Shown here piece by piece: positions 22,318 to 34,800 of a DNA stretch of 64,000 nt (the stretch's first letter is position 1; the number at the start of each line of letters is the position of its first letter). The stretch is from Artemisia argyi. Lineage: Eukaryota; Streptophyta; Magnoliopsida; Asterales; Asteraceae. Both the position numbers and the translations under genes were made by a program. The notes under the pieces are model-generated. The model searched no databases and had not been told where the DNA came from. It saw nothing but the letters and a program-made list of their open reading frames with translations. The stretch spans positions 95,651,844 to 95,715,843 of the forward strand of contig CM060694.1 of NCBI GenBank assembly GCA_030686995.1. Reading direction: 5' to 3'.

Positions 22318-24971
22318 TTTAATAAATTATTACAATTGATTGTTAACCAAATGACAATTATACCCTCAATTAATATAAAAGCATAAAGTTTTAGGTGTAA
22401 TAAATTATTACAATTGATTATTAATCAAAGGACAAAATTGGAAATTTAGTTATCAAGATTACTTCGTTTATTTTAATGAACACTTAAATATGGGACAATC
22501 AAAGATATCATTGTTGACACTTAATATCGGACGGAAGGAATATGATTTTGTTAATATGTGTGTCCTTTTTTTTTCTTTTTTTTTTTGTTGGAGGAGGGGG
22601 GGCAATTGTTTTGGACGGAAGGAGTATTTTTTCTTAGTGGTAAATTTATCTCACAATATATATAGATAAAATATAAATTGTCTCACATATTTAAGCAGAA
22701 CTTGAACAAATAACCATTTAATTTGAGAGCACACAATTATTTATATAGGAAAATACTATTTTTGAAAGAGGAATTAAGACGCAAAGCAAATGATAAAAAG
22801 GAAAGAAAAAGAAGCTGAAATGGCGGCCAGTCGTGCGGAAATAAAAAAGGCAAAAGAAGATTAGTTAAAAGTCCACGCCTCTTGTCTTCTATGGGCTTTT
22901 ACCAAATCAAACTCACTACAAACAAAAACCAGATGTGTGCCTTTGTTTTTGCTAGAAATAAGATCATACGTAGTACATACTTGTTTATTTTGTTCAACTT
23001 ATTTTGAGTATACTGAATTAGTTAATTAAGAATTATTTGTTCGTTTTTCAATGAAAATTATTAAAGATATTGTATTAGTAAACTAGTTATAACGAGCGGG
23101 GGTACCCGCGCGTTGCTGCGGGAATGTTGTGTTTAATCCAAATTATTTTTATTATTTTTAATTTTTTTAGGGACTAAATTTGCAAAAGATCGCTAACGGG
23201 GGACTAACGGTGCAATTTATAGCTAACGTGAGGGACTAAAAGTGTAAAATCGTTAGCTACAGTACACATACTATTACAAACTGATTTTCACTGTAGCAGT
23301 TACTGTTTTGCACTGTAGCAACGGTATTTTCAGTTTTAGTCCCTTAACGTGACGTTCTTTGCAAAGTTAGTCCTTAGGGACTAACGGTGAAAAAAAAGTT
23401 AACCTTAGGGGCTGTTTCTGTTTATTATTTGTACAGAAAAAGCCCCTGAAGTTACTGTTCATTTTCAAATTTAATCCATATTTTTTAGATAACGGTCGTT
23501 AAGGACTAACTTCGCAATTGATCGCTAACCTCAGGGGCTAAAATTGGCAAATGTGAAACTTGGGTGTGTACTGTAGCTACAGTGAAAACAAATGACTTTT
23601 AGTATATATTATAATACCCGCGCACGCGCGGGTCTTTTTTAATTTTTTGAAATAATTATTTAAAAATTTTAATCCTATTATTAATTGCATCTTATCTAAT
23701 TTTTTGTATTTATCTTTTACTTATATTGTAAATAAATATAAAATAAATAATCTTTTTTTAAATATTTTATCTATATTTTTTGTATTTATCTTCTACTTGT
23801 GTTATGCATAAATATAAAATATTACCTGATAAGAAAATAATCTTTTTTTTTTAAATAAAATTATTACTAAATCAGGTATGAATTGATTTTTTTGAAATGC
23901 AAAATTCCCAATAAGGGTTTTGTTTTATTATATAAAAGATTAATGAATGACAAAATTAAAATAAGCGTAATCTGCAAACATCGTTCATCTTATTTGTTCA
24001 AGTATCATTCCTAAAAAACCATACATCTAACAATTTTTACTTTTGAGATATGGTTGTTTAGAAGCTTTTGCCAAAGCATGAATCATTCCTGATACTTAAT
24101 TGTTAATAAAATAGTTGACATTTGCCAATAGTTTATGATGAAAAGAATTACGTTTTCTTGGAAATGAATAGTGATGTTTGAAGCTGTTACTACTCTAATA
24201 GATAACGCCACAACGGTATGTGTGGCTAGTAGCCGAAGCAATCATTAGCTTTAAGCGGTAGATGTATGTTTTATAAAAGTGTTTGCTAAGTTAGTTATAA
24301 TTAAATTATTATTAAAATCGGGTTAGAATTCAATTTTTCTACTAGTGTTAGAAAATGTAACGACAAAATTTTAATGATTGTCTTAGTATTTAGAAAAAAT
24401 AGCGTTAGAATTAAAAAAAAAAAAATTGTTTTTACTTCTTGTTGTCAAACAAACTTTTTATCCTGAAAGATTAATGATAAACAGCAACTGCTCCGCAAAA
24501 TATGATGCAACAGTGTATTAATGAACGACATGTGTTTCTTATATCAATATAAAACATCAAACACAAAATAAACAATATCACTTCTGATTGCTTAATAGGC
24601 AAAAGAGCTTAACATTCATGCTATTTGCAGCAGAAAATGATCTACATCAAAGAGTAAAATGCAATTTGAAAGTTTCAATTTAAACCCTTATACTTTACTC
24701 TAACAAACACATAGCCCCTTTTTACATAACTTTTTACCCTTTGCAGCATGTATGGTTGCTGTAGCTTGCTGCAGAGATTGCAGAGAGGATTTCCTCTAAG
24801 CAAATATATATAAAATGTATCATAACACTTTATTGTTAAAGTTAACCAAATTGTCTTGTAATCAGCATGAAATCAAACAAATTAAAAACATATAGAATGA
24901 AGATGTTATTTTAAAAACATATTTTCATATTGATTAATTCATGCATCAATACTACATATAAAGCATGAACC
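22318..24971. other. Gene-free region with decayed repeats
   Basis: No supportable gene. At 23097-23633 there are two GC-rich hairpins and inverted GGGACTAA-type repeats (listed separately). The rest is AT-rich without recognisable structure. Confidence 0.5.
23097..23633. repeat. Segment bounded by CCCGCGC hairpins, unclassified transposon relic
   Basis: The left edge has GTACCCGCGCGTTGCTGCGGG (about 23102-23122) and the right edge the perfect hairpin ACCCGCGC-AC-GCGCGGGT (23616-23633) followed by TCTTTTTT. Between them are repeated GGGACTAA, GCTAACG and CACTGTAGCA(A/G) words in both orientations. This looks like a Helitron or MULE-derived non-coding element, but no duplication or full terminus was identified. 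Confidence 0.4.
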
Positions 24972-24980
24972 TATGTTAAA

Positions 24981-25102
24981 GACAAAAATACACCGTTGGT
25001 CCTTAAACTTTCTCAAAAACATCGTCATGCACCCTAAGATGCGTCCAAAAGTCAGGTTTCTGAGGCCAAATGCGTCCCTCTGACCGTAATCCGTTAGTCA
25101 AC
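24981..25102 (+). repeat. Left terminal inverted repeat of the Pack-MULE
   Basis: About 122 bp matching the complement of 27775-27915. The right copy has about 20 extra bases around GTTTGGAAAATCG. Similarity ends at GTTAGTCAAC on both sides. Confidence 0.88.
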
Positions 25103-25648
25103 TTCTTTTATTTTCCCCCATGTGCCTTGCACATGAGGGCAAATGGTCATTTTATCGTTTTGGTAAGTTATTATGGTGGTACAACCTTAGGGACGAACGG
25201 TGTATTTAATCAAAAAGTTATACCACCACTACCACCACCCTCTGTTTATTTATTTTCCTGTTTTCCTCTCTAAATTTCTGCTTCTCTCTCTAAAATTAAC
25301 ACCATCATCATTCTCAAATCGTGTAAACAACTACACAATTTTCTGCAAATGGATTTTGTTGTAATAAAAGTGAGTCCAACATAACATGAATCTAACATAA
25401 TTCGAAAAGTAAACATTTCAAACTTTCAATATCACATATGAAAAATGTACGTCTCTTGCTTCCATATAAAACTCATATAAACAAATAATTCTCTACAGCA
25501 TATAAAGGATTTGTTGCACAGCCTTAATACATTACATTACATTTGCACGTTCCAAAAGAATTTTGAAAAAAAAAAATAATGTGTATAAGGATGGTGACCT
25601 TTTAGCAGCTCAACAAGCCATCAAAAAATGAGCTCTCAAAACCCTGAT

Positions 25649-27365
25649 TCAGAAAAATTCCAGCAAAAAAGGTGCCGCAAAAATATGCATGGACCCACTG
25701 TTGTCGCATAGCATATAACATTTGCAGCCAATCATCACTTCTAAGATAATATCTGTCAAGAATAAAATCACATGCTGATTCGAACTCATTTCTGTCAAGA
25801 ATAAAATCTCAGTTTTTCTATCAGCATCGTCTGAGGAAATAGCATGCTTTTTCTTACCTTTGTGGTGTTCTTTTAGAAGATCCTCAAATGGAGGATCTCC
25901 TGGTCTTCGGAATAATTCATCTTCCATCTTAATTTCATATGCTTCTGGCTGATCCAGCACAAAGTCTTTAAACTGAACGAGAACAAATATAAACTAACGT
26001 TAACCAGAGTATGTGGGTTAGAAAAGGTTCGTGGTCATTGTATCGGGTGGCATCGATAAAGTTTTTACTACATTTTCATCAAGTTTGAATAGAGTGCAAG
26101 CAATAAAAAAGATAGTGGAATGTAAATAGGTACTAGGAATGAAACTAACCTCCAAAGTGTCTTGGGCATGTAATGTGAACATCACAGTAGTAAGATCAAA
26201 ACCCATGAAAATGACACCAATAGCTCTAGTTTTTGCAAGATTGGTCCATTTCTCAACAATTTCTGATACCATATTCTGCAAATATAAACAGGAAACAATT
26301 GTATCAGATTTTGTTTAGTTCATGTGCCATGATCACAAAGTAGGCCCTTATAGACAAAAAGTTTTGATATACGTAAAAATATGTTCATTGCTATTGTGAA
26401 ACTTGTTATAGTCAAGGTATGGGTCGGAGGTCATGACGTGTCTGTGTGATCACTTGCACATTTATGTTGCACTTCCGTAAAACCCCTTCCTCTGTTGTAA
26501 CTTCTGACCTTTCTACTAAGACACACACATCAAGTCTGAAAACCACCACGATCAAAATAAAACAAGACTAAAACCACATGTTGAGCAATTGCAGCTTCCT
26601 CATGTTTCTACTATTCTTCTATTCTCAAATTTATACATTGGACATTCACAAGTGGGATACGTTTATAGCAACACTATATTTCAAGACTTGGTTAGGTATG
26701 AGTTGTCTTCACTCGCGTTTGACTACTCTCTCCTATTATATGATTCACATTAGCGAAAAGGTGGGATAATGACAACATCGATCCAAACCTACTTCACTTT
26801 GTTAAAACAGACACATGACATGCTAATATTGACTATTGCATCTTAGATGTATCACCACTAAGCTTAGATACCCCATTTAGATACGACCCGTAAGACCAAT
26901 GCCACAACATAGACCCCAATCTCATATTCTGTCACTCAATTCGGACTCGATAAAATACCCAAGCTAAAAAACAACAATTTCTAACTTCCTGTCTTCCAGT
27001 CACTCTTTATTACCATCAATAGAAATATAGAATCACATTCATACATTGTATATATTGTTACCAAAGTAGTTTTCTTACTAGCTACAACATCTCATTATCT
27101 CGATTATACCACAATTCAGTCACTTGCTAATTACTATTAATCACCATAACAAAACGTTACAATCAATATAATTACAACGAAAGCCTAAATGCATAATGTA
27201 AATCTGAAGAGTGCAAATAGTTACCGGAGTACGTGGATCATCAGTTAACCTCAGCTTAACACCATACGACTGCCCAACCTGTCGTTTCATAACCTCTTCC
27301 TGCATTTGTGTAAAATCTAGATTAGAAAAATTCTCTGGAGGCGGATCAAACTCTTCAACCGCCAT
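25649..27365 (-). CDS. Unrecognised three-exon gene inside the Pack-MULE
   Basis: Exons in reading order: 27365-27225, 26275-26150, 25972-25649, with good splice signals and continuous phase, giving 196 residues. It begins MAVEEFDPPPENFSNLDF. The middle contains GQSYGVKLRLTDDPRTP, IVEKWTNLAKTRAIGVIFMGF and FRRPGDPPFEDLLKEHHKG. I do not recognise the family. The first about 130 residues look like genuine conserved cellular protein. After the KEHHKG segment the composition changes, a 17-base unit (GATTTTATTCTTGACAG) occurs twice, and the end may be a read-through of an intron (a donor GTAAGA follows AAAG). It is therefore probably a captured and truncated copy of a host gene. Expression and function are unknown. 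Confidence 0.6.
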
Positions 27366-27551
27366 TCTCTTCTGCTGATTTAGGTTAAAGTGATGTTGAC
27401 ATAATGATGACGTCACTGAAATTGTTAAAAAATAAATAAATAAATTGAAACCCTAGGTATGTAGAATTGATAATTAGAACAAAGTAAGTTTATAATTTAT
27501 GTTTAATTTGATCAACAATTGATTGATTTGAGTGAGAATTTGAAATTGTAC

Positions 27552-27566
27552 ATGATGATGATGATG

Positions 27567-27597
<31 letters not shown>
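27552..27597. repeat. (GAT)n(GA)n microsatellite in the captured gene's 5' region
   Basis: About seven GAT units run into about twelve GA units roughly 190 bases upstream of the captured gene's start codon, a composition common in plant 5' leaders and core promoters. Confidence 0.85.
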
Positions 27598-27774
27598 TCA
27601 GACATCATTGTCGGTGGCGGCGGTGTTGTGGTGGTGGTGGGAGATCTGAGTAATATGGGGGGAGATGGATGATTTTTGGTTTGGATGAAATGAAGAAAAT
27701 AGTATATGGATGTTATATATGGGCAAAATAGTAATTTAGCATAAATAATGGGATTTGATGAGATATAACAGGGC

Positions 27775-27915
27775 GTTGACTAACGGAAAACGGGTCAAAG
27801 GACGCAATCGGCCTCAAAAGCCTGACTTTTGGACACATGACGACGATTTTCCAAACTTAGGGGGCCAGGCGATGTTTTTGGGAAAGTTTAGGGACCAACG
27901 GTGTGTATTTTTGTC
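27775..27915 (-). repeat. Right terminal inverted repeat of the Pack-MULE
   Basis: Complementary to 24981-25102, about 141 bp, ending TGTATTTTTGTC at the 9-bp duplication. Confidence 0.88.
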
Positions 27916-28071
27916 TATGTTAAATTATTGAAAATTTATCACATTGAAATTACTAAACTACCCTTTAAAATAAAGTTATGAATATTCATTGAATGATTTT
28001 CTAAATTAAAACCCGCTAACAATTAGTAATTCATTTTCTTTTTTTACTCTCAAATTAATTCGTGATTTGAG

Positions 28072-28235
28072 TCAAAAGCGAGCCTTTTATACAATTTCTT
28101 TGCAATCAACATCAATACATCATATAAGATCAAAAGCGAGTCTTTTATACAATTTCTTTGCAATCAACATCAATACATCATATAAGATCAAAAGCGAGTC
28201 TTTTATACAATTTCTTTGCAATCAACATCATATAA
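28072..28235 (+). repeat. 58-bp minisatellite, three copies
   Basis: Units start with TCAAAAGCGAG at 28072, 28130 and 28188. The first two are nearly identical; the third lacks an internal CAATACAT block. The remainder of 27925-28897 is AT-rich non-coding sequence downstream of SPL7. Confidence 0.92.
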
Positions 28236-28897
28236 GAAAGTTTCATCCTATAATCGTGTAACTAAATGTAACATATGCATATGCAAGCTTGTAATCAAGT
28301 TCGAAACTATTATGCAATACTATGATGATTTACAAGAAAGAGATAATGTATTTCATACCCTTTTCTACTTTCGAATAGGGACAACTTATTAAGTTGTAAT
28401 CTAGTACGAAAAGCTAAAGAGTTCATGAGACGAAGACTGTTCGAATTTTGTCGCAAGGCGAGACAGCCCATAGCCCCATATGCTAAGCTCGATGATATCA
28501 ATTACATCAACATCAAATGCTTACTGGAGATCATACCAATTTCGGTATGAGATTTTTTGACATGTTTATTTTGATGTTGGTCTCAAACCCAAAATATGTT
28601 AGGTAAGTGTCATATACTGACATACCACCTTTATATAAAAGACTCACTTTCTTAGGAAATCTTCCATCTACAATATAACCTTGCTTTACTGTAATTATAC
28701 ATATTAAAAATTTAAATTTAGGGGCAACTGCAACCAATCGCATTCTTTCACTTGAAGAAACAAAGATCTTTCGACCAAAGAATAAAACAAGCCAAAAATA
28801 TTTCCCACTAACTCGAATTCTATGGTTAGTCTAGCATACAACATTTAATTTACAAAAGTAACCCTCTCAACGGGTCCAAGAATTATAGATGAGACGC

Positions 28898-31800
28898 CTA
28901 GTTGTCATCAAATAAACATCTCCGTATTGTTATGGCAATTGAAGTAGCTTTCTGAGGATGGAAAACAACTGCACATATACCAAAACATACAGTAACCAAA
29001 GCAACGGTTACTATCAAAGGGCGGGGTGTAAAAAGTCTGCTGGTTTTATAAGTAAATAGCTGGTTTAAGGGTTCCTTTGGTGGTTCCTTGTAGGGTGCCA
29101 CACTCATAACACAGTCAGCAGTTAAGAGTGCAACACGTTCACTATTGTCTCCTGCAGTTGGAATCCACATACTGTCTGCGAGTACCATATCCTGCAAGTT
29201 TTGATAACTTTTATATCATTTACTATGAATAAAAAATTCTTACTAAAGATGCAAAATTGTGTGGATTGAGTTACTCAGTAACATTTTTCTTGAGTTTATT
29301 TGAATGATTCTTAACAATGCCGAATATGACAATAATACAGTAATAGTAAGTTTTTTAATATACAACTCAATAAAATAATTTAGGTTTCAAACATTCAAAA
29401 TAGACTTTAAGTGTCTTTGACCAATTTGACCTATTTCCTTTTCAGCTGATTATGTTTTTGTTTTACCAGTTTGACCCTGTAAGAAACAAAAACAACTAAA
29501 TCTACTAGAAGTGCCAAGATGCTCGGGTAGGTTTACCGGTCAAAACATGGGTTGATAAAGGTTGTTCTAGTTGGGTCGAGCGGCAAACACTTTTTCTCCA
29601 TTATTTTACTTTTGTATAATATGAAGGGGGGGGGGGGGGGGGGGGGGGGGGTGATTTTGTTAATTATGATTATGAAAAAACATTCATATAATAATCTAAC
29701 TCGTTTAATAAAACGATGTAGGAGGTTATATGCATTATATATAGACTTTCAGCAACTATCACCTTCTTTGACCCATTTGACCCGCTCTCATTTAATTTTT
29801 GTTGATACATTTGAGATAAAACACAGCCCAAATCGACCCATTCATATTTGGCATGAAGTTGCTACTTCTAAAATTATTAATCAGCTTATTAAATCTCATG
29901 GGCTTTATCAGACAAGAACCATATAATCTCAGTACCTGATTAACGGCTGAAACCAAAGGAACCACCTGATCTCTACAGCTTTCATCATCCTCTTGAAATA
30001 CATCTCTTGGACGCAACTCAAAGTTTAACTTTTTCTCCAGTCGCAGTTTTAGGACTTCTGTAGCACGATTCACAGTCCCCTGAAGCACACTATCGGCTTC
30101 AATAACGCCACCGTTTTCAACTGTTCTCATCTTTACACAGTTTAATACTCTCTTCAAAACTACCGTTGACTCGTATTCAATTAGAAAACTAAGTACAAAG
30201 TTAAATCTTGGCAGCTGTGAAGACGTCATAGCACATTCCATGTCTTCTACAAATGGCTGTTTAAGTAGCCATGCTATATCTACAAGCAATTCTGAGAACT
30301 TGTTAACGGCAACCTCACACGACATAGTTGTAGATGTAGACTCCAAATTTCTTGAATGACGTGTATAATATTTCATCTGCATTATTTTGATCTCAGAACA
30401 TACTTCTTGGTCTGCAACTAGAATTGGAACAAAATTGGACAGACCCGATTCATTTTCAACCTTCAAAAAAGATAAAAAAAGAACAATAGTCAAGAAATAG
30501 GATGCAGTAGTCACTAAAAAGAGGTACCAAAATGTGCTTATTGGGCAATGGATCAAAATGGGTAACTTTGTACAGGTTGAAATGTGTTTTAATAGGATTA
30601 TAGAATAAATGTTAATCTAGATCTCTGAATAAAATGATTTAGATGGCTGTATACATGCATGAAATAAAGTAGACTTTGGGTGACTCTCAACCTGTTTAAC
30701 ATGTTCCCCTTTTGGCCTAAGTTTGAAATGATATGCAATATAAACGACCAATTATAAGTAAATCTGTAAATGAGTAGAAATTTTCATATCTAACTAAAAC
30801 TTCATATGATTCACCATCTCAAGATAATTCCAAGAAAGTCAAGACATTCGACAATTTCTAGAAACTGTATATTCAATCAACAAGTAGTAAAACATTCCAA
30901 AATCTCTGTGCATGTATAAAAAGACAAAATACAGTCTGAATCAAACCTCAATAAATCCAGGGCCGAATGCATCCAACTCGGTACGAGGAACACATATATT
31001 AAGAAACTGACGATCAATGTTTGTTGTAGAAGCCCCACTTTGGTTGTGAGATGATGAAACACGCACATTGTTTGTCATATACTTGCCAGCAAAGGATACT
31101 AAAAACCTGCAATTGTTACACAGTTATTATATCATTCCATATGGATTAATAATCATTTATTGAGAAAGATGGATGATCCTTGAATTCAGTTATTTCCATA
31201 CCCCAATTACAAATGAAAGATAATACGAAAATAAAGAAAAAGACAAAACTAATATAATAAGCCAATCAAGTATTTCATTGATGCACTATCCAATTTTAAT
31301 AAGATTTTAGTCAAAAAGCATTGAAAATAAACATACCTAAGTCTGGGCTGAAGCAAATTACTTCCACATGCCAAAAACTCGATGGGTTTGCCTGCTTCAA
31401 AGCATGTAGGCTGAACATAATGAAGCTTTGGGGCATTTTCCCCTGCTTTAATTTTCATCACCGATCTTCCACCTGCATTCACAACACTTTAGTGCACATA
31501 AACACTTAACATGAGGAGGTAAATTGCAATTTTGCCATAGAAAAGGTCGTGGTGCTCAGTCTAAAGTGCGTAAAAAAATAAAACATAAGAAACTACTTGT
31601 AGCTAAAAAGACTTTTGGTGATTATTCAACACTTCCCATTAGTTATAGAACTACAATGCAACTAAGGCGACCAGCCGTTCATCACACCTTAAGAAAGAGG
31701 CACAAAAAGGAGAAGAACCAAGTGAGGTGAGCTGGGAAAATTTCATGGACTGTGTGTATAACATTTTGACATAGAAACAAAGAAGCAGAAGAGCAATAAC

Positions 31801-34800
31801 TAAAGATAAAAACATAAGTACCAAGAAGTAGAAGCCTCAAACAAACGCATAGTCTTAATTTTTGTAGTCTCCATTTTCTTGACCACAAACTCGTAATTTA
31901 TAATCATAATTACCCTCTCTAATTAGACTCTTCCCCTAAAATAGCAATGTATTTTCTTGACCACAAAACAATGTATTTTCGTGGCAGCAAAGGCAGTTGC
32001 AGAGTGGTTTACTGAACTGATAATCCATAGAGGACTATACCATTCTATATTCAAAATGCACCAACAACCCTAATTTTACGCAAGCCAGTAGGCGACCCAG
32101 ACATTAGCCATTAACTACCTCGCAAATCACCAAATTTGCATGCCTAATACGATAACAACAATGTCATATATCTTCTCATACAATATTCTCCTAGTTCAAT
32201 GTTGAAAGTAATAAATTCAGCATATCCAAGGGCATCTCCAATGGGAGGTAGAGCAATGACTTTTATTGCTTAAAAAAAGTCACTGAAAATCTTTTTTCCC
32301 ATTGGAGGATTAACTTTTTTTCCTCAAGTCATTTGAGGAATGACTTGAGCAAAACCCCTACTCACACCATTGAAGTATGTTAATGATAAAATAACAAGAA
32401 AAGCTTTGCAAAGACTTTTTTGCATTGGAGTAAAATTAGTCATTATAGGTAGAAGATAGATGAAAGGTGATTTGGCAACAAAAAAAGGTCATTAATATAT
32501 AATTTGCATTGTGGACGCTATGCTTGTCGTGCGAGTGATAATCTGCTTTCTCAACTTTTAGAATGAGATAATCAGATTAATAAAATGGGCTGTAGAAGAT
32601 AGCATTAAGAGATGCCTTTGATGTTTTAAGTTGTAATAATCACGTATTAGTAATATGAGTGTTTGGAAATTCCTGATTCTGTATGAAATTATTACATGAG
32701 GTGACCAACAACGACAGCCTTGTGAAGCTGATTATCAAAGGAAAAATCCATTTCTCCAAACACTAATATTAATCAATGTGATTAGAATAAACTACTTATT
32801 AATCAAATAGGAGGTATAAGTCTGAACTTGAGATGAAGATCTGTGAAGTCATAATAATAAGATAACCAGTTTCGAAAAGCAAATCCAAACACCCCCTTGA
32901 TTCTACTTCCCTTTTCATACTTTCATTTAGGCATAGCTGCTGCCTGTATGGATAGATATTATAATTCTCAATGTCTTTCACAAAAGCATTCACAATATTC
33001 CGCAAGAAAAATTGTACATAAGTGGCCTAAATAAGATGACTAAAAAATCCAATATAATGCAAATATGCAATAATAAACTACTCTAACCTACACATTTACT
33101 GATTTTGCAATTTAACTTTGGTGGTCATGGAAGATATGACAGTTTGTTGACTTTGTTCAAAAAACCAATAATAGGAAGAAAAAAAATCATGATGTAAAAG
33201 GAAGACATTAAAGTCAACAAACCTTTCATGACACTGAAGATCATGTTGTTTAAACTAACAAAAAATGTGTCTCGTCCAGAAAGCAAGTTTTTTGGTGAAG
33301 CAAGGAAGTCATGTATACATACAACGGGATCTTCATCTAACTGCTCAAGAAAATTATCTCAAGTTAGATAATATAGATGCAGCTTAGAATACATAAGTAC
33401 ATACTTAGACAGATATGTAGAGAGATAAATCCAAAATAAGTGGATGAGATTCTAAGTAATTTTCACAGATCTGCATCTCAAGTTCAGACTTATGCCTCTT
33501 ATTGGTGATAAGTTGGCAGTGTACTCCATATAATTTCATTTCTCCCTTGATAGTGGTATTACATTTTATCCTAATCTTTACACCTCCATACTCCATAGAT
33601 TACGCTCTCCACAAAAACTAGATAGGCTAATGGCTTTCATACAGCAGATAATACAATCACAACTGAATTTAATGTTCTAACTTCTACGCCTTTTTAAACA
33701 GTTAATAAAAATAGTTAAATCAAAAGTTTAAAAAGAGCATCACCTTCAACCACATAAACCTTGGCATTGCAATAAAAATGGTCAAAATTGTGCATCCAGG
33801 CCGAATATATCCTTCCAACTCCACGGGCATGCTGGCCAACCATTGAAATATCTGAAGCATAAACGTATGTCACATTGTCACTCACCTGGTAAAGAATTTA
33901 AAATGGAGGTAGCAAATTTTTGACCGATATATATGTTAAGCTATAGTTTATTTCAAAACGGGTCAAAAAGGATAGATAAAATTATAGCTTAACATAATAC
34001 AGTTCGAAAGTGTACTTATAGTGCATTAAACAACGCAAGTTATTTTATATAAATTTAGGCTATTATTACAATACAATTTTCATAATCAAATTTGACGCAC
34101 TAATTATTTGATATATATGATTTTAAAGCTTGGCTGATATGAGTTTTGAGTAAACACAATAACAAAACCTTTACCCGTTTTGGTCCCAACCCATTACCCA
34201 ACCTCCCCATTTTTGCCACCTTTAATCCAGATGTTAGTTAATAGTAATCACTATAGTACTTGATGTCTAAGTCGCCGAGGGAACTCTGCTGGATTCCAAT
34301 CATAAAGCTTGAATGAGATCCGACCAGTTGTGCACTACAATAAATTAACACGGTGAGAAGATTCAGATAGATTAAGCATATAACAGCAAGCTCTAGCATG
34401 AAGAAAACCCTACCATAGAGGAGAAAGCACTTTTATCATCACCATAGGATGGAGACTGAGTGCCTTTTTCTTTCTCTTCATCCGTTTGAGTTTCCCCGGA
34501 TACAGCTACAGATGGAACGCTATCATTGTGAATAGTTTGGGCATGAGTGGAGCTAGGTATGTTATTAGGCCCTTCACCTGCTAAAAGTGATTTATCTCCT
34601 GCTACTTCACTACTTACGGAATTGGCACCTATGTCAACAATAGTTTAGATTCCCAAACAATGTCACTAAAGAAAGACTTAAAAAATATACTCGTGTAAAC
34701 GTATTTCTATGCTTATTGTTACGTGAGTTTCTTTTAGAATTAAAATACAAGGGTGTATGGATGTCGGTTTAGAAAGTGACTGCCTGATATTAAATCATCG

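Larger units (their letters stand above)
24981..27915 (-). mobile_element. Mutator-like element carrying a cellular gene (Pack-MULE type)
   Basis: Long inverted repeats at 24981-25102 and 27775-27915 begin GACAAAAATACA on both ends and run imperfectly through to GTTAGTCAAC. They are flanked by a perfect 9-bp duplication TATGTTAAA (24972-24980 and 27916-27924), the size made by Mutator-superfamily transposases. The 2.9 kb element has no transposase; instead it contains a spliced gene on the minus strand with its own 5' region. Confidence 0.88.

Noticed and set aside
29552..29926. Frame with a poly-glycine block
   Set aside because: Read through the G tract of an SPL7 intron; not conserved SPL7 sequence.
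31524..31730. Basic frame beginning [15 protein letters not shown] in SPL7 intron 6
   Set aside because: Looked briefly like a ribosomal protein fragment, but I could not match it to any family and it lacks a supporting context.
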